Shown piece after piece: positions 45,223-56,929 of a stretch of DNA of 64,000 nucleotides. The notes beneath the pieces were generated by a model. That model was not told where the DNA came from. It was given only the letters and a program-made list of their open reading frames with translations, and did no database searches. Position 1 is the stretch's first letter. The number at the start of each line of letters is the position of its first letter. This stretch comes from Margaritispora aquatica. Its lineage: Eukaryota > Ascomycota > Leotiomycetes > Helotiales > Discinellaceae. The translations under genes were made by a program, and so were the position numbers. The DNA is taken from positions 744,001 to 808,000 of the forward strand of contig VJWN01000003.1 of NCBI GenBank assembly GCA_007644065.1, read 5' to 3'.

Positions 45223-47262
45223 TCGCTACACCAAAAGAATCGAGGGAGTTGACAACAATGCGAGCTGTATCGCAAGAGAGTCTGAACTTTAAGTGGTTTA
45301 TAGTGATGAGAAGCAAAAACAAAAATTTAAAGATGCGGGGGAACAGGTGAAAATATACTTTGAAAATTTTGTGGCTATCGGGCGGGACCGTTCAAAGCCC
45401 GTTAGTGGTCGATCCGGGGAACTGTCTCTAGACGTCACTACACCGCAACGACCTTCTGCATGAAGATAGCTCTGCCTGCTCTGCCGTGACCATATGGCCT
45501 TTGAGGACTTTTAGATCCATTAATGCTGTTAGCCACTTATTGAAAGTATAAAGACATAGTATGCATCGATCCAGTACTGCTCTTGGCCGTCCGTGGATGT
45601 CGGCCGAGGCGGGCGAGACTACCCGAGCTAGGAGTCCTCCGAAGAAGCGAATTTTGGTACAGGGTGGTATCAAGTACAAAACCTGAGATGATAGGATAAT
45701 CAGTATGATTTGAAATGAGGGTTGGACTCTGGAGGCAACAGTAGTTACGAATTGAACCGTTTGTGAGCAGAGGTAAGTACTTGAGATGTTGTAAGATCAA
45801 GCGACATATGAGTGAGAGTCATATTTCGAATTAGAACCAAATCCTACATTGAAATCCCATAACACAAAATCATCCCCTGGATTTCTTGTAACCTCTCATA
45901 TACACATCTTCGAAATGTGCTTTGACTTCTGGCTTGACTTGGAAAGGTATCGTGTCCACGAATTTTTGGTTGCTGTCCCAACAAAATGGACTTCGCAACT
46001 GGGTCATGAAGCAGCAAAGGAAAGTGCAAATATTGACGAGTTGGAGCCTAAGATGCTACTCAGGTTCTGTGATTATAGTCTGGCTACTGAGCAGAGCTGC
46101 TGCTTACTTGAATTTCCAATTTGAAGCATGAAAAGTACAACGGAAATTGATATCAAGAATATAAATGAGATCGTTTGGTACTGATTCTCACTATTTCAAG
46201 ATTTGTAACTTCTAAAACAGTAAAATTAATAGAAGCGCAATGATTAAAGATGCAGTAATATGGGTTTTGGTATACAACAGTCTCTTCGAAACCTCAAAAT
46301 CTGGCTTTGACGTTGCTATAAGACAAATCTCGCCAAGAAAAATAGGCATGCACGCGAAGAGTTCTTACAGGAAGTATAATAAAAAATTGTAAATTCTGAC
46401 CCAGAGGTCAGTCGAGCACTCGCTCAGGAATCATACAATTTTTCATTGTGCCTGAAAACTCTTTCAAGTGACGCTGTTTAGAATTGACGACTTTTCATGA
46501 GGGCGATGACTTTCCTCAATGTCTTTGACTGGGCGAGTAAGAGTAAGAACGGGATGCAAGAAGATTTCCGTAACTTTCCTCCCTTGGCTTTCACCTCCTC
46601 ATTCATCTTCACATTAAGACTTTTCGAGATACTGGCCTGTAAAATCGTATTCGTAAAGGATAATTTACGAAGACTCCAATCGGAAACAACACGACTCACG
46701 GGTAGTGGAAATAAGGTGATGACATTGGTTTGCTCCACCGTCCGAGGCGAACGGAAAACTGATATTTATCTCCTCATCCGTCGAAAGCATACAGATGTCC
46801 TTCTGGATGATCGGGTTTAAGAGGACTTTGGAAGATTTGCGGAGGCAAGCACAGACCATTGTGCATATGGAATGCAGGTGGGTTTCTTGGCTTTTCGGCG
46901 ATATGCATCATGCATCGGACGCTCGAGGTAGCTTGGAGGGGGTATCTCTGACGTCCTTGTCTCGCTCGTCTAGCATTTACTTCGCTTTTCTATGCAACCA
47001 ACAGCAGTTGAACCTAGTTTAACTGCCATGTTCCTAACTTATCGGCCGAACGAACACGAACGGCATTATGAGAGGATTGCCGATTTGAAAGATGGAGCTT
47101 CTAGCCTGAGAGCTTGCAGCTCAAACCATTGCATCATGGCGTGAGTATAAGTACCTTGAATGTTGCTCATTAGTTATCTTTTCATTCCTCCCATCATCAG
47201 CTATTTACTCAAACAAATACAATCACCTTTCAACTCTACTTTCAAAACTCACACAACTCACA
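45223..47262. other. Intergenic region, no firm gene
   Basis: About 2 kb between the divergent starts of the MFS transporter (reading left) and the aldo-keto reductase (reading right). Short frames on both strands (45428-46131, 46478-46859) show no domain, signal peptide or codon pattern that convinces. Both promoters must lie here. Confidence 0.45.
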
Positions 47263-48506
47263 ATGGCATTCGCACCTCCACCTCCACCAAAGACTGCCCT
47301 TGGGCATTATCGTATGCTCTCACCAACAGCTGCGATCAGAGTATCCCCGTTGTGCCTAGGAGCCATGAACTTTGGTGATGCGTGGAAAGACTTCATGGGG
47401 GAATGTAACGAGAACACGACCAACGAGATCCTCGACTACTTCTATGAATCCGGAGGAAACTTTATCGATACCGCCAATAACTACCAAAAGGAAGAGTCCG
47501 AAATTTGGATTGGAAACTGGATGAAAGCTCGTGGAAACCGTGATCAGAGTATGCAGCTCTTGTGAATTTCTTCTTTGAAGCTCGTACTGACTTTGCTTTA
47601 GTGGTCATTGCCACGAAATTCACCACCTGCTTCCGAGCCGGATACGGAGATAAGGAAATCATCATCAACACAACTGGTAATGGCACCAAGAGTCTACATC
47701 TCTCACTCGAAGCCAGCTTGAAAAAGCTGCAGACGAGTTACATCGACCTGCTTTATGTCCACTGGTGGGATTTTACATGCTCAATCCCAGAGCTTATGCA
47801 GTCTCTCAACACTATGGTTCAGCAAGGGAAGGTCTTGTACTTGGGAATCTCAGATACACCAGCTTGGATCGTCTCCAAGGCCAACGAGTATGCTCGCCAG
47901 AATGGTCTCCGTCAGTTCAGTGTCTACCAAGGAAAGTGGAACGCAGGATTCCGCGACTTCGAGAGAGATATCATCCCTATGTGCAAAGAGGAGGGCATGG
48001 GTCTGTGCCCATGGGGAGCTCTTGGGGGTGGTAACTTCAAGACTGAGGAGCAGCGAAAGGCAACTGACGGACGCAAGATGGCTGGATTCGAAGTGAGCGA
48101 GACGGACAAGAAGATCAGCCAGATTCTTGAGAAGATCTCCAAGAAGTACGACACGCAACTAACATCTGTTGCTCTTGCCTATGTTATGCACAAGACTCCA
48201 TACGTCTTCCCAATTGTCGGAGGACGCAAGATCGACCACTTGAAGGGCAACATCGACGGTCTGCGATTGACTTTGACTGAGGAGGATATGGCAGAGATTG
48301 AGGGCGCAGCTGAATTCGACATTGGATTCCCTCAGAAATTCTTGGGTGGACCCAATGGAGTCCAAACGCCCAACGACGTCTGGTTGACATCGATTGCTGG
48401 CAAGTCGCAGCATGTTGCTTCTGCTAAGGTAAGAAATAACCTCGTTTTAGATTCCAGAATTTCAGCTAATACATGTTAGGCTATCGGTCCAGTGAAGATG
48501 GATTAG
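47263..48506 (+). CDS. Aldo-keto reductase (aryl-alcohol dehydrogenase / norsolorinic acid reductase-like)
   Basis: Three exons (47263-47548, 47602-48428, 48480-48506) give 379 residues. It is a cytosolic NADPH-dependent reductase of the AKR TIM-barrel fold. The catalytic tetrad is visible: Asp 69 and Tyr 74 in NFIDTANNYQ, Lys 101 in VIATKF, His 149 in YVHWWD. The cofactor-binding C-terminal part includes VFPIVGGRKIDHLKGN. Closest known types are yeast Aad enzymes and NorA-like reductases, which act on aryl aldehydes or polyketide intermediates. No polyketide cluster is present, so an aryl-alcohol role is the safer guess. The last exon is only 27 bases (AIGPVKMD and stop). Confidence 0.93.
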
Positions 48507-49639
48507 TAGATTGGAACCCGCGAAGCAAATGTATGATAGAAGAAGCTGATAGATGTGAAATAGTGATCACATGCCATTGTAATATATGCTAATGTCCGGT
48601 GGCCTTTTGATGAATCACATATAGAATGATAAGTTTGCTCATAGGTTTGAGAAATATGACATGAGGCAAGAAGAAAGCAACCCTACTGACAATCTATATA
48701 AGAGGCCTCCAAAATAATCAGCGTATTCCACTTCTTTACCACAATGATGAAATGCAAGACCCCAATCTCACATCCAGACAGTTTGGCAGCATTTTGTTTC
48801 GCAGCCGAGCAAAGCCAAGGGCTCTCATCTTTGATCCTCCAAGACCAAAATAGAGGAATTCCAGAAAGATGAGAGAAAATCTAACAACGGTAAAGAAGAT
48901 TTTAGTCTAATTCTACGTTGCTCAAACCTCAAGGTGGTGCTAACAGCTCAAACTACCTGTCTAATTGTGCGATGAGTTCACTCGAATCTCTCATGTTGCA
49001 GGAAAGTGCGCTTGAAGTAATGATTTTCATTTTACGAAATGTACTCGAATAAGAATAAACTGAGAGCAGTAAAGGACTGCAAATCGAAAAAACACTTGTT
49101 TACATGCCTTCAGAAAAAAAAAACGATCAGGACTTCCATTTTGATATGTTCAATAACAGAATACTAGAAGCGGTCAGGAAGCGTTCTGTGGTGCCAACGA
49201 GGCTTGACTGGCCCCGCCTTGGTGGGTTTCATGTTAACAAGGCTACCAATGTGCTGTTGGCTCTGACACATCGTCACGACGACGACAACAACCCTGGTCA
49301 CAATAGCGAGTCCTCGACAATAGTAGGTACCACAATATCAAGTCCATTAATCCAACACTTTCTCGAACAATGGAAACTTATGCAATATCCGAAAAGCGAG
49401 CAAGTGCTGCAGCTTCACATCCATCTAGAGCTCCCAAAATTTCGCACAGCTTTCTGCAGTTCCCCATTAACTTCTTCAATTCGTGAGAGCCTATAGACCA
49501 TTCTGCAGCTACCTACACCGACACTCTTCGAGGCAGAGAGACAAAGCTCCCCACTCGACTTCACTCGATTTCCTCGATCTGCAGATTGCAAAAGTATTCG
49601 ATCTCTGTAGCTTGAAGCAGTCAAAGCTGAACAGGCACA
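48507..49639. other. Intergenic region with a doubtful 130-codon frame
   Basis: About 1.1 kb. A plus-strand frame at 49104-49496 (130 codons, MPSEKKNDQDFHFDMFNNR start) lies 143 bases before the next gene. It has no recognised domain and may be chance or part of the next gene's leader. Nothing else is seen. Confidence 0.35.
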
Positions 49640-50933
49640 ATGGAGCATTTAGTCAAGATCAGGAACTCAGTTCTCCATTATCTTTCACCAGAAAACAAAC
49701 GTCGTCGCACCGTCAATGCCGTTGTAACTCCACAATCTGCAGAGCCCAAGTTTGCGCCCATTCCCTTGTCCGATCCTCAAGACAAGAGAGCACAGGCTGC
49801 TGCGGTCTATGGCGTCTACGTCCCAGGAGCCAGGAACTCGCGGAAGCGCGCGAGGGAGGACGATGAAGACTCTATTGCATTTTCGGTAGTCCAGCCAGGC
49901 GATTCTGTTTCTCAGGGTAGTCCTATTGAGGAGGACAGCCAAATCTCTGATATCACACCTGTGTCAGAGGATGCTGCGGACGACGAGATGGATTTTGGAG
50001 GGGATGATGAAGAACTAGACAGTATGGATATGAAGCTCGAGGAGGATGAAGTTAGTCCTGAGGACAAGGTCGCCCAATATCTCTCTCGGCAGGAAGAAGA
50101 TCGAGAAGCCCAATTGGAACTGAAGAGGAAGGATATTGAAGCATTCAAGTTGACTGGAAAGCATGAAGATGAAATTTTTCTCTTTGAAAGGATTACGCTG
50201 CGGGGTTACGAACCACTACTTCCTGCATCGTGGCAGATCGACTTTCCAACACTTCCTTTAGGCTTGTTTGTGGAAAACCAGGAGACGTTTATAAGCAACA
50301 GTTGCATTTCTGAAGTACGAGGTATGTAACATCAACTTGTACATATGGAGACTATTCTGACAAAACATTGTAGCCATTAAAGCTTTACAGTCCCTTTTAA
50401 CGCTCGGCGTTCGAGTTAGAGACAACAAAGAAACTGGAAGCCCAACAGAGAGACTGATCAGCAAAGAAATCCGTAACTATATGAGATGGGCAGAAAGGGA
50501 TGGTGGCTTCGACAAGCTACGAATTATCCCCGTGCTCACTGTAATAGCTGCTCGACCCGGACAGTCCATTGACTCGATCGCAAAAGAGCTCACATGTCAG
50601 ATGAATTTCTTAGCCGAGAGGCATCGAAATCACCTACTCCTACCAAACGAGCATATCAACGAGGTTGGTGAGCTCGAGATTTACAGTAGACAGCCACCTC
50701 TTCTGTACGGTATCGTCGTCGCCAAGACTGTAGCTATCATCTACACGTTAGACTCGGCAGACCCAAATAGCCCTGTGAGACATTTTACGCACGCTGACTT
50801 CCAGAAGAAGGAAATGGATGCGTGGAATGAGTTCAGTGTTGCGATGACTATTATTGTAGCGCGGAACTACATGATGTCCATCAAGGACGAGCTTGAGCCC
50901 GATGATGACACAGATGGAGATCCCGATGCTTAA
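49640..50933 (+). CDS. Conserved acidic fungal protein of unknown function
   Basis: Two exons (49640-50321, 50374-50933) give 413 residues. I do not recognise a named domain. The N-terminal half is hydrophilic, with basic segments ENKRRRTVNAV and NSRKRAREDDED (possible nuclear localisation signals). A strongly acidic stretch (DDEMDFGGDDEELDSMD) and a charged helix EDREAQLELKRKDIEAFKL follow. The C-terminal half looks folded: FERITLRGYEPLLPASWQID, NYMRWAERDGGFDKLRIIPV, ITLNA-free beta segments and YGIVVAKTVAIIYTLDSADP. It ends in an acidic tail. I expect a nuclear protein, but function cannot be assigned. The 52-base intron (GTATGT donor) sits at the junction of the two halves. Confidence 0.8.
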
Positions 50934-52217
50934 TATCGAGTACCTTTTCGGTTTGACTACTCTCGAGTGTTTACTGTTTGGAAGGTGTTGGCTGGATCAT
51001 GCTTGGAGTAGGAGTTTTGTCTCTCGTGAATGGAGGGTACTGACGATGATGATTATGAATAATGGTGTACAAAGGCGAAATTCGCATCGCCAAATCAAAC
51101 CTGCTGAATTGTCTAGGGAAGTGACAGGTTAACGGAAGGAAGAGAGATGTGGATGAAAGTATGTAGGACCCGGTATGTTCACACATGACCCGGTTCAAAA
51201 CTTGAAGTTTTGAGGCTTCCAAGTTCTTGATGTATGAGGGGGAGAAGCAAGGCGTTTCAAGGTTCGAGCTCAAAGCTCAGAATTCTAGATGGCTCATAAG
51301 TTTGTAAATTTGAGATACCCGTACATGCATGCAAGCAGGAGTTCAAGTTGTACTTTTGTAATGGAATTTACTCAACGTGTTCAATTCTACATTTTGTGTC
51401 TTTCTCTTGTGATTGCTATCAGGGGTGCTTTAAATTATTCACGATCTTCACACCTGTCAACAATTGTTCGGCTTCTGTGGTCTGCCAATTGAAGCTATTA
51501 TGCTGCTGTCTCGACGAGCTAGATAAAACGAGGCTGATTACAACTCCCAGCCGTGTCTTCTTCATATCTATGTGTATTTGAATCATTGAACTGTAGGCGG
51601 TATGGGAAGGGAAATCTCGCTCTCTTTAGAAAGTTCAAAATCCATGCCGGCATGCTCATCATTACGGAGAGGATCTTAGTTTTTTTTGATCGGGGTATCT
51701 AACTCTGGTCAATATTGGTGAGCATTCGTTGATCATTATGTATCTATCTAGGCTGTTGCTAGCAAGCCCTTGCCTGCTGGTAAAGTACACCAAGTGAAAT
51801 GATTTCCAGCCAGTGCTATTGGGTACAAGAACAGACTCAATCAGGATTTCCTACCACTTTCAGCGAGTAAACCTACGTTGGATATCTAGGATGATATTCT
51901 TGATACTTTTAGCATGAATACTAGACTTATGCCTTGAAAATACTCCAATGGCAAAACAATTTTGAGTGTTATTCACTGAGCCATGATTTCTCAGGTGATC
52001 TGTGTACGAGATTGAATCCTATCACCCCCTACCACCATCTTCACCACAACTAGTAATCGCCAAAGCTAGTTCTATTAAATGTAAACCGATTTTCGAGGCT
52101 AGTAGGCGCTAAGCTCAAGGATGTGCTAGGAATTTCTCAGCCTCGCACTTTTAAGCACTCTCCCAACTGAATCTATTGCTCGGATGTTTTCATTGAACAT
52201 CATGCATACGAACCCAA
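50934..52217. other. Intergenic region between convergent genes
   Basis: About 1.3 kb between the stop of the acidic protein gene and the stop of the second 2EXR gene. No gene or striking repeat is seen. Confidence 0.5.
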
Positions 52218-53406
52218 TCAAATCTGTCTCAAGTCTCTGATAGCTTTCTTGATGATAATTTCAGGCTTACGTAAAAGTCGATGTTGATGTTTCTCAGAGC
52301 CGGACTGATTTGCACTAACATTCGTAACGGTTTTTTCAAGCTCCTCGATCAAATGACGAAAGAAAGTCGAGTGCCCCACCGTGTCAATTGCTTCAGTCTC
52401 AGTAAGCGATATCTCTCTATACATCTCTGATGACATAGACCTGTTCGTTGAGTCTTGATCTGATGTGCTGGTGACCACACATACCTCCTCCAGTGTTGAT
52501 AAGCGAGACAGAGCGCTGTTCATGTAGAAAGCAGAAAGTCTCAGGCAGGCTCCACCTACACAAAATGCGATTCTCTTTACTTTAGATAACTCTAATCTGG
52601 AATTACTGTGATATGCAGTCATGAGGTATTGGTAAAGCATTCTTATAAGGTATGGATCAGTTTCACAGATGGCCGATGGCGTAAGACATATGAACTTTGC
52701 GAAGAACGGCGTATCTTCCTCGAAATTTATGTAGACTGGACGAATGATACATGCCTGTTTATTTGCTTCTGTTTGAGTATGAAGTAAACTATCTGGGATA
52801 CTACCCTGGAAAATGGGCTGATATTGCTTTGAAGTTTCTTTCCTCGATTCTTGATTCACATGGAGTGTGACAGGAGGAGGTGTTGGTGAATCCACAATAA
52901 CACAATGTTGATCTCTACTTGGACTAGAGAATCCCTTGAGCTCGAATATTCGCTCATGTAAAGTGATTTCCACAATTCTTGGACCTGGCATTGCATTTCG
53001 CCACTATATAGAAGTCAGATGACAATCTAATCATGGAATCCGAACCTCCCAGGTAGCAGAATGAAAGGAAGAGGAAGGGACACACAATCTTGAGTCGCAA
53101 CTCGGTCGGTAGCTTGCGAAATGGATTAAACGAGTCAAAAGACTTTATCTTAAATGAAGCGTCGCCATTCTGATCAACCTTCACGGTGAGCTGCGAGTTC
53201 AGAAGTGCGGTAGCCGAAACAGCAGTATGACTTCCTCGTTCCATCAAAGCTTCCTGCGCAAAGTTAATTCATGTATCTCCGCAATAAGCGTTAGGCTGAG
53301 ATACCAGTTTCAAGAGAATTCTTTCGTTACCAGTAGCCAATATGAGGGCACGGAGGTCAATATTGACGGAGAGGTCTCCATTCTTGTCGGTGAGGAGTTG
53401 ATCCAT
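52218..53406 (-). CDS. 2EXR domain protein
   Basis: Three exons (53406-53305, 53253-53086, 53003-52218) give 351 residues. After an N-terminal segment of about 75 residues, the 2EXR core reads FNPFRKLPTELRLKIWRNAM then PGPRIVEI, with the second intron splitting it exactly between KI and WRN. VTLHVNQESRKET follows, the usual segment after the core. The C-terminal 200 residues are typical of the family (YINFEEDTPFF, RIAFCVGGACLRLSAFY, LEELEKT). The molecular role of 2EXR proteins is not known. The frame before the chosen ATG stays open to 53568, so a longer N-terminus is possible. This is the second such gene in the window. Confidence 0.8.
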
Positions 53407-54756
53407 TGTGGGAACTTTGTCTGCGAGCTTATGGTGGAAGAGGGGATATTTGATTGTGACCGAGCGAAAGGCCAAATGGGAAAGAACTCTCTTCGAAAAT
53501 GAATATGGAAGCGACGTTGCTTGAAGCGAAGCGAGGTGGATGTGGGGTGGATAGAGTGCAGAAATCAATCAAAGATCAATCATGACGGGTGAGACTGAAA
53601 ATTCGTCTAGAATTTATCTCACTACTAAACTAAGTGCTACGGACAGTCGTAGCTCAATAAAATTGCATCAATTTGCTATTCTCGCAAAATTTGCCGGCGA
53701 AATTCGTTGTCGTTGAAGTCAAACTCAGTTGCATCAACCATAATAGTACGAGATAAGTAGTTGTCTTGAATGCTCTAAATGGACTAGTGATTGCTTTCTT
53801 ACTGCTTACCGAAAGGTCTGCGTAATTTGGCACATTCTAGATTGCGAGTTCTCCCATACCTCACTATATTTATGCTCTTGCATGTAATCCTGCAGGTTTT
53901 TAAGAGCAGGAACTGACAGACTGAAGGTGACGCAAATATCATTATGTCACCACATGTAAGTATGGATAAGCGTGCAATTTACTCTTCATGAAGACTGAGT
54001 GGCTTCAGAAGTCAATCTGTTCTCGTGCACAAACAGGAGACCTACCACCGCCTCACTTACTATCATAACTAACATTACGACTACGAATATCCTACCCTTC
54101 ATCACCAGCGCTATCTCTTGCTTTGTATCCTATCTGCAACTCGATCGAATAAAATTGAAGAACTAAAATAGCTTTCACGTAACAAGTCAACTCATCACTT
54201 GAGATTCTAGATATTTGACATCGGACCTAACTGCTTGCCAGCTGGGTAATTCTCAATCTTACACGGCATCGCATATTCTCTGGTATTTCGTAGCAGTCAT
54301 TGCACTCTGTGACATTAAATAAAAAGAAAGATAAGCTAGCTAGCCTCGTAATGCTCTCATGTCTACATCACTTGACTAGCTATAAGCCTAATGACGGGCG
54401 AAATGATGGACAACTCTTTGGATACATTTGGAAAAGATTACAACTTTGCATGAAAACATACGACGCATAACTTTAAACCTCCTAGAGAAGATTTAGATCT
54501 TTAACTTACAGTATTCTAACCCCTAGAGCACTGGCTCTACGATCTTTCGAGCTGAGAAGGTGTCCCTGCATGATAGCTTGAAACACACCCGTATTTGCAG
54601 ATGGGCGTTGTTCTTAGCTGTGAAGTTGCATAATGGTGCATAACCTTGCTGAAAGATTATTCCCCTGCACTTGCTATATCGTACATTCGCTTACTTTACA
54701 ACCATAGCTTCATACACAGACACACTATCAAACCCTCAGATAGCCTCAAGTCCAAT
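53407..54756. other. Intergenic region, no gene seen
   Basis: About 1.35 kb. It holds the promoter of the 2EXR gene to its left. A motif GCGAAATTCGTTGTCG near 53697 resembles others in the window. No tRNA or open frame of note. Confidence 0.5.
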
Positions 54757-55254
54757 CTAATGCTCCTCAATCGCCCTCCTCTCCAGCTCCAGAACAGCAG
54801 CATCCAATTCTCTGATTCGCCCACCGACTCTCCTCTGCACCTCCTCCCCAAACTCGCCCCCACAAGCCTCCTCAAACATGCCCTTCAGCTTATCTAACTC
54901 CTCCCTTGCCGCCTCCCGATCGCCCTCTGCATACGTAGTCTGCTTGTCCGTCTCCTCTGTTGCGATTTCGAACTCATCTTTGGCGGTGGCGTATTGGTCT
55001 TGAAGTTGTGCGAGGATCTCGTCTGCAGATGTAGCCGGTGGTGAGGAAGAATATAGACGTTTGAAACTTGAGAGAGCTGAAGAGGAGGTGAATGAGAGGA
55101 TTGGACGTGTGAAGGAGAGCTTGGGAAGTTTATTTGTATGTCTTGTGGTGATGTGAGAAAGTGATCTTGGTGTTGACGTCAGAGGAACGCGTGCACATTG
55201 AGCGCAGGAAGTCAATCTTGCTCCTCGAGCTGGTAAAGTGCGTAGAGATAACAT
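54757..55254 (-). CDS. Probable mitochondrial coiled-coil protein
   Basis: One exon of 165 residues from the ATG at 55254. The N-terminal 75 residues are rich in Arg, Ser and Thr, poor in acidic residues, and end near RLYSSSPP, a typical mitochondrial presequence. The rest is a highly charged helix predicted to form a coiled coil: ADEILAQLQDQYATAKDEFE, EETDKQTTYAEGDREAAREE and RRVGGRIRELDAAVLELERR. I do not know its function. The frame is open to an ATG at 55359, which would add a hydrophobic serine-rich stretch; the internal ATG gives the better presequence. It is head-to-head with ALG3, 245 bases between starts. Confidence 0.75.
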   Translation of the reverse strand: MLSLRTLPARGARLTSCAQCARVPLTSTPRSLSHITTRHTNKLPKLSFTRPILSFTSSSALSSFKRLYSSSPPATSADEILAQLQDQYATAKDEFEIATEETDKQTTYAEGDREAAREELDKLKGMFEEACGGEFGEEVQRRVGGRIRELDAAVLELERRAIEEH

Positions 55255-55499
55255 TCTTGAAATATGTTGCTGGAATTGATACAAAGAAATATCTGATAGA
55301 AAGCTAGAGAATAATAGAGGGGTGGTTGAAGAGAGGCTGAGAGACAACCCGCTTCTCAAATCCGAGGTTTCTCGGGCCCGAGCCAGCCTTGCATCTGCAG
55401 TAGATACCTTTTTGATGCGTGTTATCCTTTGGGCATCTTAACTTGTAAAAGTCAAAACAACGCTTTGAACTGAACGAACTAGAAAATCGGATCATTGAG
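55255..55499. promoter_or_regulatory. Bidirectional promoter, coiled-coil protein and ALG3
   Basis: 245 bases between two divergent start codons, so both core promoters are within or overlap it. No specific site is identified. Confidence 0.45.
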
Positions 55500-56901
55500 A
55501 TGTCGAAGGAAACTGAAATTGAACCGGAGATGGACATCGAGCCAGAGCTAGAGGAGACGACTAAGGAGGAACCTGCGAACCATATCAATTACTACCAGCA
55601 AGCCAAAGACCTAGCAATGGGTGTGCATCCGTATTCAAAGCAAGCTTCTCTATTACTTCTACTGGCAGATGCCTTACTCACTTCCCTGATCGTCACATAT
55701 GTGCCCTGTTTGTTGCAATTCCCAACCTCAGTCCTCCCAGACACTAACTCCCATAGACACCGAGATCGACTGGAAAGCGTACATGGAGCAAGTTGCCCAA
55801 TTCAAAGCTGGAGAACTCGATTACACCCAGATCAAAGGTGGCACTGGGCCTCTGGTTTACCCAGCTGCACATGTGTATATTTACTGGATCTTATACCATA
55901 TCACAAATAAAGGAACCAATATCTTGAATGCGCAAAGGATATTTGCCGTGCTGTATTTGGGCACAATTGCAATAGTTATGGCTTGCTATCGTAGAGCTAG
56001 AGCACCACTGTACATTTTCCCGATGCTCATACTTTCGAAGCGCCTACACAGCATTTTCGTTCTCCGCTTATTTAACGATGGTTTCGCAGTGTTTTGTTTG
56101 TGGCTCGCTATTTACATCTTTCAAAGGCGCATTTGGACCTTGGGGAGCATGGCATACAGTTGGGGTGTAGGAATTAAGATGTCTCTCCTCCTGCCACTTC
56201 CAGCAATTGGGGTTATGCTCTTTTTAGCAAGGGGAGTTCAGGCCAGCCTGGGTCAAGCATGGCGCATGCTTCAAATCCAGCTTGTTATTGCCCTTCCTTT
56301 CCTTCCAGCAAATTCCATTGGGTATGTTAGTCGAGCCTTTGAGTTTTCGAGAGTGTTCCTCTTCAAATGGACTGTCAACTGGAGGTTCATTGGTGAAGAG
56401 ACATTTTTGAGCAAAGAATTTTCAACTACTTTGCTTGTCGGACATGTCAGTACGTTAGTACTCTTCATCATCACAAGATGGTTGAAGCCTGCGGAATTGC
56501 CAATCACGACACTGATTGGAAACGCACTGAAGTTCAAAGAGCCATGTGGCGATAGGCAGCATGCGATTTCTATTAGAATCTCGCCAAACTATGTCTTGAC
56601 AACCATCCTGACGGCCAATGCGATTGGTATGCTTTTTGCACGCTCCTTGCACTACCAGTTTTATGCCTATATCGCACTGGCAACACCATTTTTGCTTTGG
56701 AGAAGTGGTCTGCACCCATTCTTGCAGTATGGAATCTGGGCGGTCCAGGAATGGGCCTGGAATATGTACCCGAGCACGGATATGAGCTCGATGGTGGTTG
56801 TTGGGGTCCTTTTCACCACTGTTGCGAGTGTCTGGTGGGGAACAAGAAAGGATTTTGTGAATCCTAAAGGTGAAGGTGGAGCCAGCAAAAAGCTGAAATG
56901 A
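55500..56901 (+). CDS. alg3: Dol-P-Man:Man5GlcNAc2-PP-Dol alpha-1,3-mannosyltransferase
   Basis: Two exons (55500-55707, 55757-56901) give 450 residues. Alg3 adds the first dolichol-phosphate-mannose-derived mannose in the ER lumen during N-glycan precursor assembly. The intron joins LIVTYVP to YTEIDWKAYMEQV, the hallmark first luminal loop of Alg3. Further marks are DYTQIKGGTGPLVYPAAHVY, LSKRLHSIFVLRLFNDG, FKWTVNWRFIGEE, LLWRSGLHPFLQYGIWA and EWAWNMYPST. About ten membrane helices are predicted. It ends in a lysine-rich KKLK, compatible with ER retention. Length fits the family (yeast 458). It ends 28 bases before the stop of the convergent EIF1AD-like gene, so their 3' UTRs must overlap. 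Confidence 0.97.
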
Positions 56902-56929
56902 AGTATGATATATGTTGAAGATTGGAAAT

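Noticed and set aside
46478..46859. Overlapping frames on both strands in the 2-kb gap
   Set aside because: No similarity, signal peptide or splice structure that joins them.
43566..48506. A metabolic gene cluster made of the MFS transporter and aldo-keto reductase
   Set aside because: The two genes are 2 kb apart with no synthase, P450 or regulator nearby, and they are flanked by housekeeping genes.
49104..49496. A 130-codon plus-strand frame before the acidic protein gene
   Set aside because: No domain, no signal peptide and no neighbouring logic. I mention it in the gap entry but do not call a gene.
51241..51290. GGTTCGAGCTC, resembling a tRNA B-box
   Set aside because: The invariant TCC end is absent, no A-box lies at the right distance, and no cloverleaf could be folded by eye.
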